64,000 nt of DNA from JBCBKP01 sp038521625. GTDB lineage: Bacteria; Planctomycetota; Phycisphaerae; Phycisphaerales; UBA1924. The notes beneath the pieces were generated by a model that had not been told where the DNA came from, made no database searches, and saw nothing but the letters and a program-made list of their open reading frames with translations. The DNA lies in contig JBCBKP010000004.1 in assembly GCA_038521625.1 (NCBI GenBank), positions 76,326 through 140,325 on the forward strand, in the 5' to 3' direction. The position numbers were made by a program, and so were the translations under genes. Shown in pieces: positions 44,061-53,141 of this stretch (positions within the stretch are counted from its first letter, which is position 1; each line of letters opens with the position of its first letter).

Positions 44061-44573
44061 ATGGCACGAATCGCACGACAGGCGGGACAGATGGCGGGCG
44101 GACCGACGGTCTCGGAGGACCTCGAGCCGCTCATCGATCGGCTCTCCGCGGAGCACGAGACGCTGCTCGGCCTGCTCAACGAGCACCGCATCGCCATCCG
44201 GACGGCCGACGGGCCCGCCCTCGACCGGCTCGCGCAGGCCGAGGCGGGCACCCTGGGCCGCATCGAGGTGCTGAACCAGCGGCGCGTCGCGATGGCCGGC
44301 GGCGACTCGGCGACACTCGCGCAGCTCGCGCAGCTCCTGCCCGAACCGCGCAAGAGCGAGGTGCTCGCGAAGGCCGGGCAGCTCCGGGGATTGATCGAGC
44401 GCACGCGGGCCGCCCAGCGGACCGTCCAGGTCGCGAGCCAGTCCGTCATGAATCACCTCCGCGGGCTGATGGGCCAGGTCGGCCAGCGGCTGAGCCACAC
44501 CGGGACCTACGGGCGCGACGGCGCGGTCCGCAGCGGCGCCGCGGTCGTCACCGGTCTGGACGTGCGGCTGTAG
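44061..44573 (+). CDS. Putative flagellar export chaperone FlgN-like
   Basis: 170 residues, helical, with a LIDRLSAEHETLLGLLNEHR segment (about 30-49). It lies directly before flgK, whose products FlgN chaperones, and its size fits. FlgN proteins are poorly conserved, so identity rests on context. It starts three bases after flgJ. Confidence 0.65.
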   Translation: MARIARQAGQMAGGPTVSEDLEPLIDRLSAEHETLLGLLNEHRIAIRTADGPALDRLAQAEAGTLGRIEVLNQRRVAMAGGDSATLAQLAQLLPEPRKSEVLAKAGQLRGLIERTRAAQRTVQVASQSVMNHLRGLMGQVGQRLSHTGTYGRDGAVRSGAAVVTGLDVRL

Positions 44574-44585
44574 CCGGGAGATCCC

Positions 44586-46319
44586 ATGGGCCTGACCACC
44601 GCGATCAACATCGGACGATCCGGGCTGCTGACGAGCCAGATCGGCATCCAGACCGTCGGCAACAACCTGGCCAACGCCGCGACGCCCGGCTACAGCCGCC
44701 AGACGACGCTGCTCGAGCCCGCGCGCGACCAGAACGGCGGCGCGTTCACGGTCGGTCGAGGCGTGCAGGTCGACGGGATCCGCCGCCAGGTCGACGAGGC
44801 GATCCAGGCTCGCCTCCGCGCAAGCCTGGGCGACGAGGCCGCCGCCTCCGAGCGCTTCAACGCCCTGAGCCAGCTCGAGACCGTCCTCGGCGAGCTGACC
44901 GAGTTCGACCTCTCCAGCGAGCTCAACACGTTCTTCAACAGCTGGTCGGACGCGGCCAACCTGCAGCAGTCGCAGTCGGTGATCGTGGGCGCGGGCGTGA
45001 CGCTCGCCGAGTACATGCGGGGGCTGCGCGCCGATCTCGACACGCTGCGGGGCCAGATCGAGCTCCAGATCGACCGGTCCGTCACGCAGGCCGACCAGCT
45101 GCTCAGTGAGGTCGCCTCGATCAACGCCTCGATCGCCGGGAGCGAGCTCGCGGGCGCCGACGCGAACGCCCTCCGCGACCGGCGCGACGTCATCCTCAAC
45201 GAGCTCGCCGCGTTCCTGGACATCTCCGTCGTCGAGGACCCGCGCAGCGGCGCCGCCGACGTGTTCGTCGGCTCGGTCCCCGTCGTCATCAGCGCCGAGT
45301 CGCGCGGGCTGCAGATCACCCGCGAGAGCGACGGCAGCGAGACGACCGCGCGCATCGAACTCAAGAAGGACGGCACGCCGCTCCCGCTCGCCTCGGGCAG
45401 CATCGGCGGCCTTCTCGAGGCGCGCGACAGCGGCATCGACGAGGTCCGCGGCACGATCGACACCCTCGCGAGCCAGCTCATCTTCGAGGTCAACCGCCTG
45501 CACGCGACCGGCTCGAACCTCGAGCCGCACTCGCTGATGGTCTCCGAGCGCATCATCCCGACCTCCGACCGGTCGGTCGCGCTCAACAGCACGAGCAACG
45601 GGACCTTCAGCTCGCTCCCGTTCTCGGCGAACAACGGCGGGTTCTTCGTCGAGGTCACCAACGCCTCGGGCCAGACCACCCGGACACGGATCGACGTCGA
45701 TCTCGACAACATCACCAGCTCGGGCGTGGCCGGCCCGACCGACGACACGTCGCCCGAGGACATCGTCAACGCGCTCAACGCCGTCGCCGGCGTCAACGCC
45801 AGCTTCGACGCCAACGGCCGCGTCCGGGTCGAGTCCGACCCGGGCTTCACCTTCGCGTTCTCCGAGGACACCTCGGGCGCGCTCGCCGTGCTCGGGCTCG
45901 GCGGCTTCTTCTCCGGCCGCGACGGGCGCGACATCGCGGTCAACGCCGACATCCAGGCCGACCCGTCCGGCGTGAACCTTGGCGGGCAGACCGCGGACGG
46001 ATTCACCGAGAACGCCACCGCGCTCGGGATCGTCGCGCTCGGCGACGAGCCGGTCGACTCGCTCGGCGGCGTGTCGTTCCGTGACTTCTGGCAGAACCGC
46101 GTGCAGTCGGTCGCGGTCGCGTCGAGCTCCGCGTCGACCGCGGCCCAGGCCGGCACGATCGTCCGCGAGAGCGTCGAGGCCCAGCGGGCCTCGGTCAGCG
46201 GCGTGAGCACCGACGAGGAATCGATCAACCTGATCACGTTCCAGCGGCAGTTCCAGGGCGCGGCGCGGGTCATCTCCGCCGCCGACGAGCTGCTGCAGAC
46301 TCTGATCAACATCGTGTAA
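44586..46319 (+). CDS. flgK: Flagellar hook-associated protein FlgK
   Basis: 577 residues. The N-terminal pattern INIGRSGLLTSQIGIQTVGNN followed by LANAATPGYSRQ is the FlgK/rod signature. A helical pair and a large variable middle (about 190-480) follow, and the C-terminal VSTDEESINLITFQRQFQGA region is diagnostic. It joins hook to filament and is needed for filament growth. flgL-like follows after 12 bases. Confidence 0.94.
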   Translation: MGLTTAINIGRSGLLTSQIGIQTVGNNLANAATPGYSRQTTLLEPARDQNGGAFTVGRGVQVDGIRRQVDEAIQARLRASLGDEAAASERFNALSQLETVLGELTEFDLSSELNTFFNSWSDAANLQQSQSVIVGAGVTLAEYMRGLRADLDTLRGQIELQIDRSVTQADQLLSEVASINASIAGSELAGADANALRDRRDVILNELAAFLDISVVEDPRSGAADVFVGSVPVVISAESRGLQITRESDGSETTARIELKKDGTPLPLASGSIGGLLEARDSGIDEVRGTIDTLASQLIFEVNRLHATGSNLEPHSLMVSERIIPTSDRSVALNSTSNGTFSSLPFSANNGGFFVEVTNASGQTTRTRIDVDLDNITSSGVAGPTDDTSPEDIVNALNAVAGVNASFDANGRVRVESDPGFTFAFSEDTSGALAVLGLGGFFSGRDGRDIAVNADIQADPSGVNLGGQTADGFTENATALGIVALGDEPVDSLGGVSFRDFWQNRVQSVAVASSSASTAAQAGTIVRESVEAQRASVSGVSTDEESINLITFQRQFQGAARVISAADELLQTLINIV

Positions 46320-46331
46320 AGGACGCGACCA

Positions 46332-48389
46332 ATGGGCGGCTTCGCTCCGATCAACCGGGTCCCCAACCTCCTCTTCAATCAGTCGCTGCTGTCCGGCATC
46401 AACCGCACCAACGCGGAGCTTTTCCGCGTCAGCCAACAGCTCGCGACCGGCCAGGACCTGCTCCGACCCTCGGACGACTCCGCCCGGGCCTCGCTCGTCT
46501 CCGAGATCGACTCGCGCATCGAGCGCGGCAACCAGCGACTGCGAAACCTCGACCTCGCCAGCTCCTCGCTCGCCACCGCCGACGCCGCGCTCTCCGAGGT
46601 CGCCGACCTGCTCCGCAGCGCCCACTCGCTCGCCCTCGAGCAGGCCGGCGTGACCTCCAACGCCAGCGAACGCCAGCAGCAGGCCACCGTCGTCCAATCG
46701 CTGCTCGACGGCCTCCTGCGGGCCGCGAACCGCGAGTCGGTCGTCGGCTCGGTCTTCGGCGGGACCACGCCGGGCCAGCCGCCGGTCGTCCAGTTCGGCG
46801 ACAACTACCAGTTCGTCGGCGGCACCGGGTCGCTCACGACAGACACCTCGAACGTCGGCGGCCTGCCCGTCACGATCGCTGCCTCCAACGTCGTCGCCGG
46901 CACGTCCGGGCGCGTCCAGGGCTCGGTCGACCTGCAGCCGCAGCTCACCGCCGACACGCGCATCGTTGACCTGCGCGGCGCGACGGGCGGCGGCGTCACG
47001 CTCGGACGCCTGCAGATCCAGGTCGGCACCGGCGTGCCCTTCGACGTCGACCTGACCGGCTCCGACACCGTCGGCGACGTGATCGACAAGCTGACCTTCG
47101 AGATCCGCCAGTACGAGATCGCCAACAGCGTCACCGTCCTCGGACCCGGCGGGATCTCGTTCTCCGGGACCAACCTGACCGTCGATGCGCCGAACGCCGG
47201 GGCCGAGGTCCGTTTCCTCGATATCCAGGGAAGCTCGACCGCCCGCGACCTCGGCCTGCGGTTCGTCCCCGCCGCCGATTTCGACGCCGTCACCCAGAAC
47301 GGCGACGCCGTCAACCCGCGCCTCACCGCAGCGACACCGATCAGCGCGCTCGCCGCGCTGACCACCCCGCTCGATTCGATCCGCCTGGGCCTCAACGCCC
47401 AGAGCTTCGACATCGACCTCTCGACCGCCACGACCATCGGCGACGTCGCCGTCGCGATCGAGGGCGCCGCCGAGGGGCTCCGCGTCGAGATCGACTCCGA
47501 CACCAACGGCATCAACGTGTTCAACGAGCTCAGCGGCACCGCGCAGCGTGCCCTGACCATCACCGACGTGCCCTCCACGAACAACTCCGCGACGGCGCTG
47601 GGCATCCGGTCGCTGAACACGGCGACCCAGATCTCGGACTTCAACTTCGGCGACGGGGTGACCGTGCTGAGCGGCAACCCCGACCCCACCTTCAACGTCG
47701 ACTTCGAGATCGTGCTGCCCCCGGTCGACACCGCGCCGCCCGGCACGCCCTCGACGACCATCCCGATCGACCTGAGCCCAGCCGACATGGCGACCGTCGG
47801 CACGCTGCTCGCCGCGGTCAACACGCAGATCGACGCCGCTCTCACGACGGCCGGCCGGCCCACCACCGACCTGACCGCGGGCCTCGCCACCGGAACCAGC
47901 GGGCTCGCGCTGATCCAGGACGCGACGATCACGACGCCCTCGTCGGTCGACCGGCGGAACAACAGCACCGCCGCGGATCAGCTCGGCTTCCTGAACTCGA
48001 CCTTCGACTCGACCTCCAACTCGCTCATCGCAGAGGACCGCTCCGCGGTCCGTGTTGACAGTGTCTTCACCCACCTGCTCGATCTCAAAGAGGCGCTGGA
48101 GACCAACGACACGCTTGGCATCGAGGTTGCGGCACGGCGTCTCGAGGTCGCGATCGACGACGTGACCGAGCAGCGCGCGGTGATCGGCGGATTCGACCGC
48201 CGCGCACAGAACGAGATCCGGCGCGCGGAGGACAACGCCGTGGTGGACGCGGAAGTCAGGAGCCAGATCGCCGACCTCGATTTCGCCGAGGCGGCGGCCC
48301 GCTTCAGCCAGCTCCAGACCCAGCTCGAGGCCGGGCTGAGGGTCACCAGCCTCGGCTCCTCGCTGAGCCTGCTGGACTTCCTGGGCTAG
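46332..48389 (+). CDS. flgL: Flagellar hook-filament junction protein FlgL-like
   Basis: 685 residues, twice the usual FlgL. The N-terminus has NRTNAELFRVSQQLATGQDL and a flagellin-like coiled coil (about 20-120). The C-terminus has IADLDFAEAAARFSQLQTQ and SLGSSLSLLDFLG. Between them lies about 450 residues of Asp, Thr, Ser and Gly-rich beta sequence. It is therefore FlgL-like with a large surface insertion. Alternatives such as a specialised flagellin are less likely given its position after flgK. Confidence 0.82.
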   Translation: MGGFAPINRVPNLLFNQSLLSGINRTNAELFRVSQQLATGQDLLRPSDDSARASLVSEIDSRIERGNQRLRNLDLASSSLATADAALSEVADLLRSAHSLALEQAGVTSNASERQQQATVVQSLLDGLLRAANRESVVGSVFGGTTPGQPPVVQFGDNYQFVGGTGSLTTDTSNVGGLPVTIAASNVVAGTSGRVQGSVDLQPQLTADTRIVDLRGATGGGVTLGRLQIQVGTGVPFDVDLTGSDTVGDVIDKLTFEIRQYEIANSVTVLGPGGISFSGTNLTVDAPNAGAEVRFLDIQGSSTARDLGLRFVPAADFDAVTQNGDAVNPRLTAATPISALAALTTPLDSIRLGLNAQSFDIDLSTATTIGDVAVAIEGAAEGLRVEIDSDTNGINVFNELSGTAQRALTITDVPSTNNSATALGIRSLNTATQISDFNFGDGVTVLSGNPDPTFNVDFEIVLPPVDTAPPGTPSTTIPIDLSPADMATVGTLLAAVNTQIDAALTTAGRPTTDLTAGLATGTSGLALIQDATITTPSSVDRRNNSTAADQLGFLNSTFDSTSNSLIAEDRSAVRVDSVFTHLLDLKEALETNDTLGIEVAARRLEVAIDDVTEQRAVIGGFDRRAQNEIRRAEDNAVVDAEVRSQIADLDFAEAAARFSQLQTQLEAGLRVTSLGSSLSLLDFLG

Positions 48390-48488
48390 GCCCTGGAGCC
48401 GGCGTGTCGCACGGGCGCGAGAGCGCACGGGCGGGATTGGAAATCGGTGTCGTGCGGCCAGACCGAGGCGGCGACAAGCGGACTTTCT

Positions 48489-48509
48489 CGGGTCCCCGGA
48501 GGGAACCCG
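48489..48509 (+). promoter_or_regulatory. Hairpin with CGGA loop upstream of fliW
   Basis: Arms CGGGTCCC and GGG-A-ACCCG (one bulged A) enclose a CGGA loop, about 47 bases before the fliW ATG. Its role is open: RNA stability, weak termination after flgL, or a CsrA site. Confidence 0.35.
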
Positions 48510-48555
48510 GACGCGGCCGATGTGGACAGGTTCGGTCAAGACTTGGAGCGCACAG

Positions 48556-49005
48556 ATGGACGTGCGGACGACCCGATTCGGGGTGATCGAGATCGCGGAG
48601 GACCGCGTGATCACCTTCCCGCGTGGCGTGCTCGGATTCCCCGAGCAGACGCGGTTCTGTCTCCTGCAGCCCGGCGAAGACGGCTGCTTCTTCTGGCTGC
48701 AGAGCCTCGACAAGCCGGACCTCGCATTCGTGGTGACCGACCCGACCCTCTTCGTCCCCGATTACACCGTGCCGGTGCGCGAGGAACAGCTCGCCGAGCT
48801 CGGGCTCGAACGGGAACAGGACGGGCAGGTCTTCGTCATCGTGAACAAGGTCGACGACCAGCTCACCGGCAACCTGCAGGGACCCCTGGTCATCAACACC
48901 GTTTCGCGGACGGGCGAGCAGCTGGTGCTCGCCGACAAGCGCTGGAACACGAGGCACAAGCTCGTCGGGGTTGGCGCGAGCGAGAAGCAGGCGGCGACCG
49001 CCTGA
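48556..49005 (+). CDS. fliW: Flagellar assembly factor FliW
   Basis: 149 residues. VITFPRGVLGFPEQTRFCLLQP, the FFWLQSLDKPDLAFVV segment and NLQGPLVINT are diagnostic. In Bacillus, FliW binds flagellin and also CsrA, so free CsrA rises when flagellin is plentiful. csrA follows in this operon. The ATG at 48556 is preceded by TTGGAGC; the in-frame start at 48520 adds only twelve residues and lacks support. Confidence 0.94.
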   Translation: MDVRTTRFGVIEIAEDRVITFPRGVLGFPEQTRFCLLQPGEDGCFFWLQSLDKPDLAFVVTDPTLFVPDYTVPVREEQLAELGLEREQDGQVFVIVNKVDDQLTGNLQGPLVINTVSRTGEQLVLADKRWNTRHKLVGVGASEKQAATA

Positions 49006-49158
49006 CCGAACGCGACGCCGCTCTCTCCAGCAAACCAACGTCGGGCCGACCGACGCCGGCGACCGCCGCGCGTCCCCTGCGCCCGTCCACGACGACCGAA
49101 CACCCGGCGACGCGGGAGTACCCGCCCCGTGTCCGCCGCGACCCGAAGGAGCGAACCC

Positions 49159-49509
49159 ATGCTGGTGCTCTCCAGGCAGCGGGATGAGACGATCATGATC
49201 GGCGATGACATCGAGATCACGGTCGTTGACGTTCGGGGCGAGAAGGTTCGCCTCGGCATCTCCGCGCCGCACCGCATCGCCGTACACCGCAAGGAGGTGT
49301 ACGACGCGATCACCAACGAAAACGCGCAGGCCGCGCAGCTCCCAGGAGGCGAGCTGCTCGAGCTGAGCGCCACGATCCGGCCAGGCCCGGCACGACAACG
49401 CCTGGCAAGCAAGGCCAACGCACTCGCCGCCAAGCCGGCACCTCCCCCGGAACCGGAGGAGGCCGATGGCATCACCGTTGCGGTCGTCCCCATGCGACGC
49501 ACCGCGTAA
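49159..49509 (+). CDS. csrA: Carbon storage regulator CsrA with long tail
   Basis: 116 residues. The first 60 follow CsrA closely: MLVLSRQRDETIMIGDDIEI, VRLGISAPHRIAVHRKEVYD. About 50 extra residues, rich in Pro and Ala, follow where typical CsrA stops near 60-75. CsrA binds GGA motifs in hairpin loops and blocks ribosome access. AAGGAG precedes the ATG. Both flagellin genes downstream have matching hairpins. Confidence 0.93.
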   Translation: MLVLSRQRDETIMIGDDIEITVVDVRGEKVRLGISAPHRIAVHRKEVYDAITNENAQAAQLPGGELLELSATIRPGPARQRLASKANALAAKPAPPPEPEEADGITVAVVPMRRTA

Positions 49510-49594
49510 GCAGACGCACCGTTCCCGATGACCCCCCGCGCCACGTGGCCGGCGGCTGGAAGACCCAAGCCACTCGGGCGCAGCAACTTAGCCT

Positions 49595-49610
49595 CAATCA
49601 CGGAGGATTG
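49595..49610 (+). promoter_or_regulatory. CsrA-type hairpin over flagellin 1 ribosome site
   Basis: Stem CAATC / GATTG around the hexaloop ACGGAG. The loop matches ANGGAN exactly, and the GGAGG Shine-Dalgarno is in the loop and its 3' edge. The ATG lies two bases further on. Confidence 0.65.
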
Positions 49611-49612
49611 TC

Positions 49613-51181
49613 ATGGCTAGGATCAACTCGAACGTCCCGGCGCTCGTCGCCAGGTTCAATCTGGGCCGCTCCAACGCGGACCTCGAAACAAGACTCGAGC
49701 GACTCGCAACAGGCCTGCGCATCAACCGCGGTGCCGACGACCCCGCCGGCCTGATCACCTCTGAACGCATCGGCAGCGAGCTGCGCGGCGTCGAGCAGGC
49801 GATCAGGAACGGCCAGCGGGCGTCCAACGTCATCGCGACGACCGAGGCCTCCCTCGCCGAGGTCAACACGCTGCTGCTCGACCTCAAGCGGCTCTTCGTC
49901 GAGGCGGCCAACACCGGCGCGAACTCGAGAGAAGAACGGGACGCCAACCAGCTGCAGATCGACTCGGCCATCCAGTCGATCACCCGGATCAGCAACACCG
50001 CGAGCTTTGGCGGCCTCCGCCTGCTCGACGGCTCGCTCGACTACACGACCTCCGGCATCGACCCGTCGACGATCTCGCAAGCGCGGATCCGCGGCGCGAG
50101 CTTCATCGGGTCGAGCAACCTCCAGGTCGAGGTCGACGTACTCAACTCCGCCCAGCAGGGCGGGCTGTACATCGACCCGCGGAACAGCCCGTTCCGCACC
50201 AGCGGCGCGGTCGTCGTCCTCGAGTCGTCGCTCACGCTCCAGATCGGCGGCAACCGCGGCATCCGAGAGCTCAGCTTCGCCTCGGGCCAGACCCTGGCGA
50301 ACATCCGGGACGCGGTCAACAACATCACGCCCTTCACAGGCGTCACCGTCGCGTCGACCAACCCCGGCAACATCAACTCCGGCATCGTCTTCCTCTCAGA
50401 GGGGTACGGAAGCGAGTCCTTCGTCTCGGTCGAACGCGTCAACGCGACCTCGACCTCCGCGACGCTCAACGTCTATCAGGCGAACAACAACCCGCCGCCC
50501 GCGACCTTCCCGGTCAACTACGCCGGCCTGATCGGCGGCCAGTGGACCTCGGCCGAGCGCGACACCGGACGCGACGTCTCGGCCCTGGTCAACGGCGCGC
50601 TCGCACGCGGCAACGGGCTCGAGGTCAAGCTCGACACGCCGCAGCTCTCGCTCGACATCATCCTCGACCAGACGTTCGCCACCGACCCGTCGCTCGCGCT
50701 GACCAGCTTCGACATCACCGGCGGCGGCTCGCTCTTCCAGCTCGGCCCGGAGATCACCGCCCAGCAGCAGGTCAACATCGGCGTCCAATCGGTCGCGGCC
50801 AGCAAGCTCGGCGCGGTCATCACCGCCGGCGGCCTCCAGTTCCTCAGCTCGCTCGAGTCCGGCGGCCCCAACGACATCGCGACCTCGGTCCAGACCGGCG
50901 ACTTCAGCATCGCCAGCGACATCATCGAGGCTGCGATCGACGAGGTCACCGTCCTCCGAGGCCGGCTCGGTTCCTTCGAGGCAAACGTGCTCCAGACCAA
51001 CGAACGGAGCCTCCAGGCCGCATTCGAGAACCTCTCCGCCAGCCGCTCGGTCATCACCGACGCCGACTTCGCCGAGGAGACCAGCAAGCTGACTCGGGCG
51101 CAGATCCTGCAGAGCTCGAGCACATCCGTACTCACGCTCGCCAACCAGCAGTCGCAGTCCGTGCTCCAGCTGCTCGGCTAA
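49613..51181 (+). CDS. Flagellin 1
   Basis: 522 residues. The N-terminal D0/D1 domain starts ARINSNVPALVARFNLGRSN and has LATGLRINRGADDPAGLI. The C-terminus ends with ADFAEETSKLTRAQILQSSS and LANQQSQSVLQLLG. The long middle (about 150-430) is the variable surface part. It forms the filament. It lies after csrA and is followed by a terminator and a second flagellin. Confidence 0.95.
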   Translation: MARINSNVPALVARFNLGRSNADLETRLERLATGLRINRGADDPAGLITSERIGSELRGVEQAIRNGQRASNVIATTEASLAEVNTLLLDLKRLFVEAANTGANSREERDANQLQIDSAIQSITRISNTASFGGLRLLDGSLDYTTSGIDPSTISQARIRGASFIGSSNLQVEVDVLNSAQQGGLYIDPRNSPFRTSGAVVVLESSLTLQIGGNRGIRELSFASGQTLANIRDAVNNITPFTGVTVASTNPGNINSGIVFLSEGYGSESFVSVERVNATSTSATLNVYQANNNPPPATFPVNYAGLIGGQWTSAERDTGRDVSALVNGALARGNGLEVKLDTPQLSLDIILDQTFATDPSLALTSFDITGGGSLFQLGPEITAQQQVNIGVQSVAASKLGAVITAGGLQFLSSLESGGPNDIATSVQTGDFSIASDIIEAAIDEVTVLRGRLGSFEANVLQTNERSLQAAFENLSASRSVITDADFAEETSKLTRAQILQSSSTSVLTLANQQSQSVLQLLG

Positions 51182-51239
51182 CCACCGATCCGGGGGGAAG
51201 CTCGCAGATCCCCCCGACATCCCCCGACGCTGAGATCCG

Positions 51240-51274
51240 GCGGGCCACCCCATCGCGGGTGGCCCGCTTTCTTG
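51240..51274 (+). terminator. Rho-independent terminator after flagellin 1
   Basis: Perfect 11-base arms GCGGGCCACCC (51240-51250) and its complement (51257-51267) with a six-base loop, followed by TTTCTT. It makes the second flagellin a separate transcription unit. Confidence 0.8.
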
Positions 51275-51489
51275 TCGGAACCCCCCGTCCCTTTCTTCTG
51301 GCGTTGAGACCCAAGGGCCTCAACCGCGCGATCCGCGCAACCGATCGCACAAGCCGAGTCCGGGACGCCGTGTCCCGGCCGGCCGGGCGCCGAGTGGCCC
51401 CGCGTCGCGCACATATGCCCGTCATCGCGGACGGAGCCGCGGGATGGGCTGGTCATGTGGGCGGAGTCGCGGCGGCGACCGTCCGAACA

Positions 51490-51507
51490 GGGTTCACGGA
51501 GGAATTC
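51490..51507 (+). promoter_or_regulatory. CsrA-type hairpin over flagellin 2 ribosome site
   Basis: Six-pair stem (two G-U) around the hexaloop ACGGAG, the same loop as at flagellin 1. The Shine-Dalgarno GGAGG starts within the loop. ATG at 51512. Confidence 0.6.
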
Positions 51508-51511
51508 TCCA

Positions 51512-53035
51512 ATGAGTCGGATCAACACGAACGTGCAGTCGTTGCTCGCCCAGCGCGTCCTGGGTCAGAACAACCTCGACCTAAACCAGTCGCTCGAGCG
51601 TCTCTCGACCGGCCTGCGGATCAACCGGGGCAAGGACGACCCGGCCGGCCTGATCGCCAGCGAGAACCTCAAGGCCGAGATCACCTCGCTCAACTCGGCC
51701 ATCGGCAACGCCCAGCGCGCCGACCAGGTGGTCAACATCGCCGAGGGTGGCCTCCAGGAGACGAGCAACCTGCTCAGCGAGCTCCAGGGCCTGCTGACCG
51801 CCTCCTCGTCGGACGCGGGCCTCAGCCGCGAAGAGAAGGAAGCCAACCAGCTCCAGGTCGACTCGATCCTCCAGACGATCGATCGCATCTCCAGCTCGAC
51901 CAGCTTCCAGGGCATCAAGCTCCTGAACGGCAACTTCGACTACCAGACCACCAATGTCGCCACCGGCGTGACCGATTTCCAGGTCAACGGCGCCAAGTTC
52001 GGCGGCACCACGCTCGATGTCGACGTCGTCGTCACCCAGTCCGCCCAGCAGGCCGGCGTGTTCCTGTCCTTCGGCGGGACGGCGATCGACCTCACCGCCG
52101 GTTCGACCTTCAGCCTCGAAGTCGTCGGCAGCCTCGGCAGCCGCGAGATCAGCTTCGCCTCGGGCACGACGCTCACCGACGTCGCCGCCGCCATCAACAC
52201 CTTCAGCGACATCACCGGCATCGACGCCGCCGTCAGCGGCACCGGCATCCGCCTCGATTCGACACTCTTCGGCTCGCAGGAGTTCGTCTCGGTCCGCAAT
52301 ACCTCCGAGTCGAACGTCACGCTCGCCGGTGCCGGCCTCTACCAGCTGAACGCCGGCGACAGCGACGTCGCGGACACGGCGCAGAACACGACTTTCGCCA
52401 ACCTGATCAACACCGTCCGCGACGAAGGACAGGACGTCGGCGGCTTCGTCAACGGCATCGCCGCCACCGGCCAGGGCCGCGTCCTCAACGTCAACAGCGA
52501 CTTCCTCGACGTCTCGATCACGCTGTCGTCGAACACCGCCGACACGCTCAACGTCAAGGAGCTCAACGCGGGAGCCGCGTTCACCATCACCGGCGGCGGC
52601 GCCGACTTCCAGCTCAGCCCGCAGGTCGACATCGGCGGCCAGGTCTCGATCGGTATCCAGGACATCGCGACCCGCAAGCTCGGCAACTCGACCCTCGGCT
52701 TCCTCGACGAGCTCGGAAACGGTAAGAGGTTCAACGTCGTCGACGACGGCAACGACCTCAACTCCGCCCAGAAGGTCGTCAGCGAGGCCATCAACACGAT
52801 CGCCGGCACCCGAGGCCGCCTCGGCGCGTTCCAGAAGAACGTCGTCGGCGCCACCATCCGCTCGCTGGGCGTCGCCCTCGAGAACACCTCGGCCGCCAAC
52901 AGCATCATCCGTGATGCCGACTTCGCCGCGGAGACCGCCAACCTGACCCGCAACCAGATCCTGAGCCAGGCCGCCCAGAACTCGCTGGCCCTGGCCAACC
53001 AGCAGCCGCAGTCGGCCCTCCAGCTCCTCGGCTAA
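51512..53035 (+). CDS. Flagellin 2
   Basis: 507 residues. N-terminus SRINTNVQSLLAQRVLGQNN and LSTGLRINRGKDDPAGLIAS; C-terminus with ADFAAETANLTRNQILSQAA and LANQQPQSALQLLG. Its ends are closely similar to flagellin 1, while the middle differs. It probably forms another part of the same filament or an alternative one. ACGGAGGA precedes the start. Confidence 0.95.
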   Translation: MSRINTNVQSLLAQRVLGQNNLDLNQSLERLSTGLRINRGKDDPAGLIASENLKAEITSLNSAIGNAQRADQVVNIAEGGLQETSNLLSELQGLLTASSSDAGLSREEKEANQLQVDSILQTIDRISSSTSFQGIKLLNGNFDYQTTNVATGVTDFQVNGAKFGGTTLDVDVVVTQSAQQAGVFLSFGGTAIDLTAGSTFSLEVVGSLGSREISFASGTTLTDVAAAINTFSDITGIDAAVSGTGIRLDSTLFGSQEFVSVRNTSESNVTLAGAGLYQLNAGDSDVADTAQNTTFANLINTVRDEGQDVGGFVNGIAATGQGRVLNVNSDFLDVSITLSSNTADTLNVKELNAGAAFTITGGGADFQLSPQVDIGGQVSIGIQDIATRKLGNSTLGFLDELGNGKRFNVVDDGNDLNSAQKVVSEAINTIAGTRGRLGAFQKNVVGATIRSLGVALENTSAANSIIRDADFAAETANLTRNQILSQAAQNSLALANQQPQSALQLLG

Positions 53036-53067
53036 CGCCGTCAGCTGAGACCCTCAGCTTGAACCCG

Positions 53068-53106
53068 CGGACCCCGGTCACCAACGGCCGGGGTCCGTTC
53101 ATTTTT
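53068..53106 (+). terminator. Rho-independent terminator after flagellin 2
   Basis: Perfect 10-base arms CGGACCCCGG (53068-53077) and CCGGGGTCCG (53088-53097) with a ten-base loop, followed by TTCATTTTT. It closes the flagellar block. Confidence 0.85.
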
Positions 53107-53141
53107 GGCCCGCGCACGATCCTCCCGACGACACTCACAGA

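Larger units (their letters stand above)
51182..51511. other. Region between the two flagellin genes
   Basis: 330 bases with no gene. It has the terminator at 51240-51274, then a promoter region and the flagellin 2 leader hairpin. No sigma28 promoter of good quality was found. Confidence 0.5.

Noticed and set aside
43149..48713. A 1854-residue open frame on the minus strand
   Set aside because: It is antisense to flgI through flgL. Its repeated Asp/Arg/Gly/Val pattern comes from GC-rich codon bias on the sense strand.
49507..49531. Possible sigma28 promoter before flagellin 1
   Set aside because: TAAG and CCCGATGA are 13 bases apart instead of 15, with mismatches. Too weak to claim.
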